Below, piece by piece: positions 1 through 9,100 of a stretch of 64,000 bases of DNA (position 1 is its first letter; each line of letters begins with the position of its first letter). Location of the stretch: contig NC_088778.1 in the NCBI RefSeq assembly GCF_954871325.1, positions 24,599,120 to 24,663,119 on the forward strand, given 5' to 3'. The translations under genes and the position numbers were made by a program. The notes beneath the pieces are model-generated. The model saw nothing but the letters and a program-made list of their open reading frames with translations. It was not told the DNA's origin and searched no databases. Origin of the DNA: Gordionus sp. m RMFG-2023. Taxonomy: Eukaryota > Nematomorpha > Gordioida > Chordodea > Parachordodidae.

Positions 1-162
1 AAAATATAATAGGCCCAATTGAAAAATATAAGAATTCTTCCATATATATAACTAAAATAATTCGTTAAGCAAAATCAGCAAATTGGTTTAAGCAGGCTTG
101 AATATATGAATTAAGTCAGAGACTAAAAATTAACTTGAGCCAGGTTAAGATATTTAACAAAA

Positions 163-3100
163 CTATGCTTGACTATATACGTAAAAAATCGAGTATCCAA
201 ATTGATAAATAAAATCAAACCTTATAATATCTGGTAAGTCGGGAGCTGAGTGAATATGCTTATGACCGAGCTTTAGTTTTGCTTCAAAACTCGAGAATAT
301 TACCGGAATATTCGAATCCTTTTTACTTTCCTTCGCGATTTGATGTAACTTTACAATATAAATAAATAATATAATACTTTAAATTAAATCACGAGTTTTT
401 GTATAATATAGGCTTATATAATTTCAATAAATATTATGATTGAATTAGGGGGGTGCCATTTTAAATATCTAAAAAAATGTCATTTTGTAAAAAAAGAGTA
501 AAATCATAGTTTTAATTATACTAGAGGTCAATTCACAATTATAAATAGATCATAAAAACATGACATCAATATCCAAATAACTCCAATAAATTAACTTAAT
601 TGTATAATCTTGGCAGAAATAAAAAAATATATGGGGATGAATACTTTATATCCCAACTCGTAAGGTACAACGTTATCATCTTTAGCGTGCATGATCAACA
701 AGGGACTGTCGATATATTTAACACTTGATTAATAAATTTATATATATATTTTAAAAAAAATAATAATTACATTAAATTTGGAAATTCATCTTACTTAAAA
801 ATCATAATATTTTATATAAATTATGTTATCAATGGTGTATATGGTTATACGGCTCAATAGCAGGTTTAAATTAAAATTTTCACCAAAATAATACCCAATC
901 CTCGAGATTTCGTTAATATCTCCAATCCTATCTGTCATTTATGAGCAAAATCTTCAGGCTTGTGCAATATTTTTTGGCCAAAATATTGGGTTAGCCACTT
1001 AAGAACACCAGTGGCATTGTTAGGGAAGTAGGGTGTTCAAACATCCTTATAAGTTTGGAGAATCCCTCTCTTCTAATCTTCTTTTTGATTTTTCAATACC
1101 CACTTTTAAATTTCAGATATAGATTTCCCTTTTTTTTTGCTAATTTTAGTTTTTTTAAAGGCTTCCCTCCCCTCCTCACAGTTAAAAATATTAACGACGT
1201 TTTTCCGTGTTGTTAATACCATTTCAATTTCGATTGATTCGTTCGATTAATCAAATTATTCGCAAATGACGGGGTTGTGAATGGGAGTCCATCAAATTAG
1301 ACCTTTCTTTTGGCTCAAGTCAAAATTCTTATTTTAAGGCCCTGAGCTAAGTTTGAATTTTTTTAATTTGAATATAAACTAAACCCATATTTACAAATTA
1401 AATAAAATATTCATTAATCATTTGTCCTAATAGCAGAGAAATTATAATTATCATTTATCTTAATAAAAGAAGCTAAAACTATTTTAAGCTCAAACCTGCC
1501 CCAGGTTTTTAAATTTAAGCCTGAGCCTGTCTCATTTTCTATTTGACTAACGAATAGGAATATCAAATGAATCGGTTCATTTTCTATTTGACTAACGAAT
1601 AGGAATATCAAATGAATCGGTTCATTTTCTATTTGACTAACGAATAGGAATATCAAATGAATCGGTTCATTTTCTTGAAGACTATCATATCAAATGTTGT
1701 GTATTTTTTCAAAAAAATAACAAAATTATTCATTTTTGATATACTTAATGTCGCTCTTAAAATATATCTTGTTACGTCGAAGAGGCTCCAAAAAACAGCC
1801 GGTAAACCAAGGGAAATATCTGTATATCTAAAAAAATAAAGTATAATATAATCATAAACAATCTTATATTTAAAAAGAAATATATAAGATTTGGCGTGCA
1901 CTTTTTTTGTAGATGCCAATATTTGTGTAAACATTAAATCAGGGGTAACTTTTTATGTGATCTCTAATGTCGATTTTTGAGAATGCATAGCACAAATCCT
2001 TTACTGCATATGCAATTGCGCAAAAACATTTAAGACTGAAGTATTTTAACTTATATGTCATAGGAATTATATTAAATCTGGTTAAGGTTAAAAAGAGCAA
2101 TAATTGACATTGTAGAAAAATTAGATATAGATATTAAAACTGGCCAGAGAATGGGTGCAAAAATTTTTAACTGTTGGGACAGCTTTTTTGCAAAATTTTA
2201 ATGGGCCAACCTGACATTTCGTTAAACTTTAGAAAAAAATTATAAGGCTTGTCATAAATGATACTTATTTTAGTAGAAATGTCAATCAATTTTATAAATA
2301 TATAAATATATTAGTTTTTAATTAATGAAATGTCAGTCATTTCTGACAAAGATTTTTGTTGATATTTTTTTTGAACAAAGAAACACTTTTTTAATTTTTA
2401 TGATTTTTATATTTTTTGTGACTTTTAAATTTTTGATAACCTTTTTTTATGGTAATAAAACCTTTTTAAATTATGATAATATTTTGCGCCTTTAATTTTT
2501 GACCCTTGTAATTTGATAATAGTTTTATTTAATAAAGATATAGATCCGAAAATTAGTTTGCCTAGCATTTAATTTGATAGTTTGCATTCTGAGTTTAGCC
2601 TTATAGTAGAATTTAGTCTTAGTAATTTTTCTGATATAATTAATATTTGAACCCCTCTTGTTTCATTTTGTGTTTTTTGTCATTGGTGACCGAGACCACC
2701 AGGATTGTTTCGATTCCAGGGTTATTCGGTATTTCAAGGTAAAAGAAAATATTTTATTTTATATTTTGTATCTTGCCTCAGAACACAACGCAATCACCTT
2801 TTTGTGTAAATTTTTAGAAATTTAACACGGCCGTTTTAAAGTAATATAAATTTTTCATATAATGAGATGGGCTTTATATTTAATTTTGATATTGAGCCTA
2901 GCGTATTTGATAAAATTTCGGAGTATCCGAGTATTACTTATCAAAGTGTGTATCAAATGGTTGATAAATTTGATGTAAATAATGCCGTAGTGACAATTTT
3001 ATTGTTGGTCCTACTGTATGTGTTACATATTATGATAAAATTTTTGTTTGGAAAATGTACGCTGGTTGCGACCAAGGTATATGGTAATTGGAAATTAGAC

Positions 3101-6100
3101 ACTCCGGTGTCGGCTGATTGTTGGGAAAAGATTGCGGTCTTGGAAAGTAGTTTAAATGGAATTTTAAATGAAATCAAGAACGGCAGACCTGAAAAGGTGG
3201 AAACGATGAAAGATAATAACGATGACCGTTTGGATAGTGTGGAGAGATCTATAGTTATCCTCCAGGAATTGAAAGAATTAAAAGAAGTGATTAAGATTAT
3301 ATATCAAGATATAAATACGTTGGTGATTACGAATAGTAATATTAATAAAGGACAAATACGTGGGCCGACATGGACAAATGAAAAAAATATTTTCATGGGA
3401 AAAAATGGCTTTTCAGGTCATAAGAAAATTTTAGAAGATTTGAAATGTACCCGCTGTGGGTATGTTGGTCACAAGGTAGAGACCTGCGTAGTCCAAGAAC
3501 AAAATTTTCGTGAAGGTTTTCCGTTAAGGAAACTGGCATTAGAAAATTCTAATGTTAGAAAAATTTCTGGTACTAACACGATTAAATTTGATGTTTTACG
3601 ACCGAATTATGGCAAATCCCGTTTGTGTTTTAAATGTAACAAACCGGGACATGTAGCCATAAACTGTATCAAAAATTGACTATATGATTGCAAATGTAAT
3701 CATATAGTAGGTAGGAGATCGGGATGGAAAAATGATAATAAAGTAAATAACCATGATTATAACCGAAATTTTTTTATTCATGATGATAAAAATAATAAAG
3801 ATTCTAATGATTTTAAATGGGATAAATATCCTAGGGGTATTGTCAAATATTCCAATGAAAGGAATGTTAATGCTTTCAGATGGGAAAAATATCCCAGTTA
3901 TATTGCAAAAAAGAATATGAATATGGTTAAGGAACCACTAAATTCCGAGTTGAATTTATGTTCAAATGGGAATTCTCATGAAACTGATGTTTCAAATGAG
4001 ATTAATATTGATCAGTCAATTAAAACATATGATATTTTAATGACTGAGAGATTAGTCGAACCTCGTCCTTGTCCAAGAGTTATCGTAAGAGTTGACTCGA
4101 GGGATATTGACATGTTGTTCGACACAGGGGCTAGCATTTCTATAATGTCTCGAAGAAATTATTTTAAGTATTGGCCTAAAGGTAAGCTTGAGAAAGAATC
4201 TATGTGTGTCAGACAATTTGATGGGTCTGAGATAATAGTTTTGGGAAAAACTAAATTGGGCGTAATTCTTCATGATACCACATTTTTCCTAGATTTATGG
4301 GTAGTAAAGAAAGATGTGGAAACCATCATGGGGTGGGATTGGATTGTTCAGTTAGGTCCTTTCAGTAATTATTGGAATATTTTTGCCCTACATAATGGTT
4401 CGGCCATAATTAACCAGAAAGACCAAAATATTGCTTATAACGCTCGAAAAAATATCTGTGAAATAGAAGGGAAGGATTTAACCATAAAGCAAAATGATTC
4501 AACCCATAATTCTGATAGGTATGTAAAGTCCACGGAATTAATGGTGGAAAACAACATTAGCATGGATAAAACCCCAGTGGTGGCTATTGGTATTCCTGAA
4601 TTACATAAAATGAGTGAAAATATATCTCGTTTAATGAAGAAGTATGAAATAATTTTCGAAGACAAATTAGGTTGTCTTAATGATTATCAAGTAGATATAA
4701 AATTAAGGGAAGGATTTGCACCTATTTTCCTAGCGTGTCGTCGAGTCCCTTTTGAATGGAAAAAGGAAATTGACGAAGAATTGGATCAATGGGTTAAAGA
4801 TGGTATCATTGTTCCAGTGGAATATAGTGTATGGGCAACCCCGTTGGTACCGGTTAAGAAATCAAATGGTAAATTGAGACTCTGTGCTGATTTCAGAGTA
4901 ACCGTTAATCGATGGGTAGTAGAGGTTAAATATCCTTTACCCCGAATTGAGGAAATTTTGGCCCAGTTGAAGGGAGCGAAATATTTTTCAAAGGTTGATT
5001 TTTCGTCAGCCTATTTACAATTACCTTTGAGGGAGGAGATTCGTAAATTATTGACGATCACGACTCCCAAAGGGCTGTTCGCTTTTTGTAGATTACCATT
5101 TGGGTTGAGTGTGTCAGCGCCTATTTTTCAGCGAACCATGGCGTCCGTTTTTCAAGGATTAGAGGGTGTATTTTATTACATGGATGATGTGCTAATTACA
5201 GGGATAACGCCTGAGCAGCATAACCATCGTCTGGAGGAAGTTTTTAAAAGAATTCATGATAAAGGCTTGAGAGCCAGCAAAGAGAAAAGCCTTTTGGGTG
5301 TAATGGAGGTCGAATATTTAGGCCATCAAATAAATGGGATTGAGGTGAAGCCATTAAAAAAAAATTTGAAAAATATATTAAATTTGAAGCAGCCCAATAA
5401 TAAGGCTGAAGTGCAGTCCTTTTTGGGTATGGTAAATTACTATCATCGTTTTATAGAGGATTTTGCGAAGGTAGCTGCCCCGTTATATGAGTTATTAAAA
5501 AAGGGTGTTCATTTCGATTGGAAAGTAGAGCAACAAGAAGCATTTGAAATTTTAAAGGGAAAAATTGGGGAAGAGCCAATTTTAGTCTGTTTCAACAATT
5601 ATTTAGAAATTATTTTAGCGGTTGATGCCTCCAACAAAGGTGTTGGAGGAGCCTTATTACATGTAATTGATGGTGTGGAAAGACCCATCCTTTTTTTCCC
5701 CGAGTTTTTAGGGATGTCGAAACGAGATATTCGGTGATTGAACAGGAGGCCTTGGCCGTGATTTTCGGTTTGACGAAATGCCGTGAATATTTGATTGGTA
5801 AAAAATTTGAAATTTTTACTGACCATAAGCCATTAATCCACCTATTCCGAAAGGATAATAGGGAGTTAATGCTATCTCCCCGGTTACAACGTTGGTTGTT
5901 ATTAGTGGGAAGTTTTAACGTGGAAGTTAGATATCGTCGGGGCAAAGAGAATCATTTGCCGGATATTTTGTCCAGGTTGGGTTCTGACTGTGCGGACCCG
6001 GAAATAAATATTAGTATAAGTGATAGAGAGAAGGCCTTAGTGCGTTCTCTGTCTTATATTTTAAAAGGGGGTCCTACCAATTGGGAGGATTTGAAAGCCA

Positions 6101-9100
6101 ATACTGTGAATGACAAAAAACACAAAATGAAACAAGAGGGGTTCAAATATTAATTATATCAGAAAAATTACTAAGACTAAATTCTACTATAAGGCTAAAC
6201 TCAGAATGCAAACTATCAAATTAAATGCTAGGCAAACTAATTTTCGGATCTATATCTTTATTAAATAAAACTATTATCAAATTACAAGGGTCAAAAATTA
6301 AAGGCGCAAAATATTATCATAATTTAAAAAGGTTTTATTACCATAAAAAAAGGTTATCAAAAATTTAAAAGTCACAAAAAATATAAAAATCGAAAAATCA
6401 TAAAAATTAAAAAAGTGTTTCTTTGTTCAAAAAAATATCAACAAAAATCTTTGTCAGAAATGACTGACATTTCATTAATTAAAAACTAATATATTTATAA
6501 AATTGATTGACATTTCTACTAAAATAAGTATCATTTATGACATGCCACCCCTTTATGGGCTGTGGCACGCCAAATAACAAAAAAAAAATATAAATTTAAA
6601 AGGTGTCTGGGTGCAGCGGACCTTTTGTGGAGCCTTCAGGAGAGTAACTGATTCTCCCACAAGTCCATGTCATCTATACGTGTAGCTTCCGCAGAAAAAG
6701 CTGACGTCGTCGGCGTAGGTCCTTGAATGTTATCGACCGTTCGCTGGAGAATGTTGTCAATGGGGGGGTTTGACGTGCTGCTGGAACTTCCGCTGGAGGT
6801 ACCATTCAGGGCACCCCTGTTGGCTGACGGCGCTTGTCGTATGGGAGCGCATGGAGCTGTTCCCCGCGTGGAGTCCTCCCCTCTCCTTCGATATTGCCTG
6901 GTTGATCGCCCAATGGTGTTGTCATTGATAGGGGCTAGAGGCGATCGCCCGTCTCTTCCTAAGATTGGGCACTGGCTTCGAATATGGTCATTGCTTCGAC
7001 AATGGAAACATTTCTTGATACGGGGACCTCCAGACAGCCATTGTTAAAAATTGGATCAAAAAGGCTGGAGCACATAAAGAGGAGGCTTACATGTCTCAAT
7101 TCTATTACCTCAATTCTCGTAATCGAGAGGGAGTTACGCCTGTCGAGTTATTTTTAGGTAGGCGAACACGGGGTCCTTTGGATTTCTTAAAACCAAAGAA
7201 GAAGACTATTACCTCAATGGAAGTAAAATTAGAGGTACGGTTTGCCGTGGGACAAAAGGTTTGGGCCCGATTGTTCGACAGTCGGGCAACCAGATGGGAA
7301 AAGGGTCGGGTCATATTGAACCGGGGTTCGAAATTAAGTGAAATTTTGTTAATAACAGGGGTGACCGTGGTTCGTCACCACGATCATATGAGATTGGGAT
7401 AAATAGGAAGCGTCTTATTTGTTTGGGGTTCATATGGGTTCGGTTTCCGAATATATTTAGTCGTATTGAAAATAGGTCAATATAAACGGATTGTTGGTCA
7501 ATTTCAGTGAAAAGCATAATTCAATTTAGATGAGTTTAATAAAATCGGGTTCTTAATATATTTGGTCATATTAAAAATAGGTCAATATAGACGGGTTTAA
7601 TAAATTTATCAACATGGTAATGATATGGAAAGTTTTCTTCGGTTTGGTTCGTTAAGGAATGTCTTTGTCTGTTTTGTCAAATGAAGATTTGTGTTAATGT
7701 TGTCTTGTATTAAATAAAGTTTGGTTTTCAAAGTAATAAAAACATGTTTGTATATTGTGGTGATGGAAAAGACAAGTTTTGTCTTTGTCTTTCATTAAAT
7801 GAATAGAAAGTTTTTTTTAAAAAATGTTATAGAAAAGAAATGGTGTGTCGTCTATTATCTGTTTTTACAGTCAGATGACTGTTTTAAAGAATAAGAAGAT
7901 TTTTATGATATTGGTAAGGTTGGTGGATGTTTTTGTTTTAAAAGAAAATTTGTTTATGATATTGGTAAGGTTGGTGAATATTTTTGTTTAAAAGAAAATT
8001 TGTTTTGTCTGGCCAGTTGCCAGGGTAAGAGACAGTTTGGTTTTAAAAAAAAAATAATAAGAAAAGTTTATGAATAAACATGTGTGTGCCTCATCTAGTT
8101 TACATCCTATAAGTAGGAGTGAGAATAAATTATTTTGAAATTGTCGTTTTTGTTTTTGGTTATTAATTATTTTTGTTTATGGGCAACAATGTACACAATA
8201 TATATATGCCTTTATTTTGGTATATCCTCATTAAATTTTGTTTTAAAATAAAATATTTTTACAAAAAAAAAAAAGAGTAAATTAATTTATATTAAAAATT
8301 TAAAATTTTTTAAATTAATTTTATATTAAAAATAAAAATTTTTTTTTAAAAAATAAGTTAAAGCGAATTAATTTTATATTAAAAATTAAAATTTTTCAAA
8401 GAAAATTTAAAATAAATCTCCCGTTGCAGCTGATCTCCACATATTCCAGACGATAAGACCCATGGAAACTACCAGTCGATTAGTCGATCTAGGGTCCTGC
8501 TACATTCAAATTACCTTGATCCCCAAGAATACCGGTATGACGATACCAACCACGATGGTACTAGATAATTCGATGATGTCTGGAGGTCCCCGTATCAAGA
8601 AATGTTTCCATTGTCGAAGCAATGACCATATTCGAAGCCAGTGCCCAATCTTAGGAAGAGACGGGCGATCGCCTCTAGCCCCTATCAATGACAACACCAT
8701 TGGGCGATCAACCAGGCAATATCGAAGGAGAGGGGAGGACTCCACGCGGGGAACAGCTCCATGCGCTCCCATACGACAAGCGCCGTCAGCCAACAGGGGT
8801 GCCCTGAATGGTACCTCCAGCGGAAGTTCCAGCAGCACGTCAAACCCCCCCATTGACAACATTCTCCAGCGAACGGTCGATAACATTCAAGGACCTACGC
8901 CGACGACGTCAGCTTTTTCTGCGGAAGCTACACGTATAGATGACATGGACTTGTGGGAGAATCAGTTACTCTCCTGAAGGCTCCACAAAAGGTCCGCTGC
9001 ACCCAGACACCTTTTAAATTTATATTTTTTTTTTTGTTATTTGGCGTGCCACAGCCCATAAAGGGGTGGCATGTCATAAATGATACTTATTTTAGTAGAA

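Noticed and set aside
930-1020. Possible further TAGTGTTGTTAA-family MITE
   Set aside because: It shares a core (CTTCAGGCTTGTGCAATATT, GGCCAAAATATTGGGTTAG) but has no inverted ends; too decayed to call.
1653-1934. 93-codon minus-strand frame taken as its own gene
   Set aside because: Only 1745-1827 of it is coding: it is the ABHD12 exon with IYRYFPWF, and the rest is intron.
6727-7047. 106-residue plus-strand frame identical to a minus-strand frame at 8506-8886
   Set aside because: It is the antisense of the ORF3 sequence, seen twice because of the inverted repeat. The zinc-knuckle frame on the other strand is the sensible coding one.
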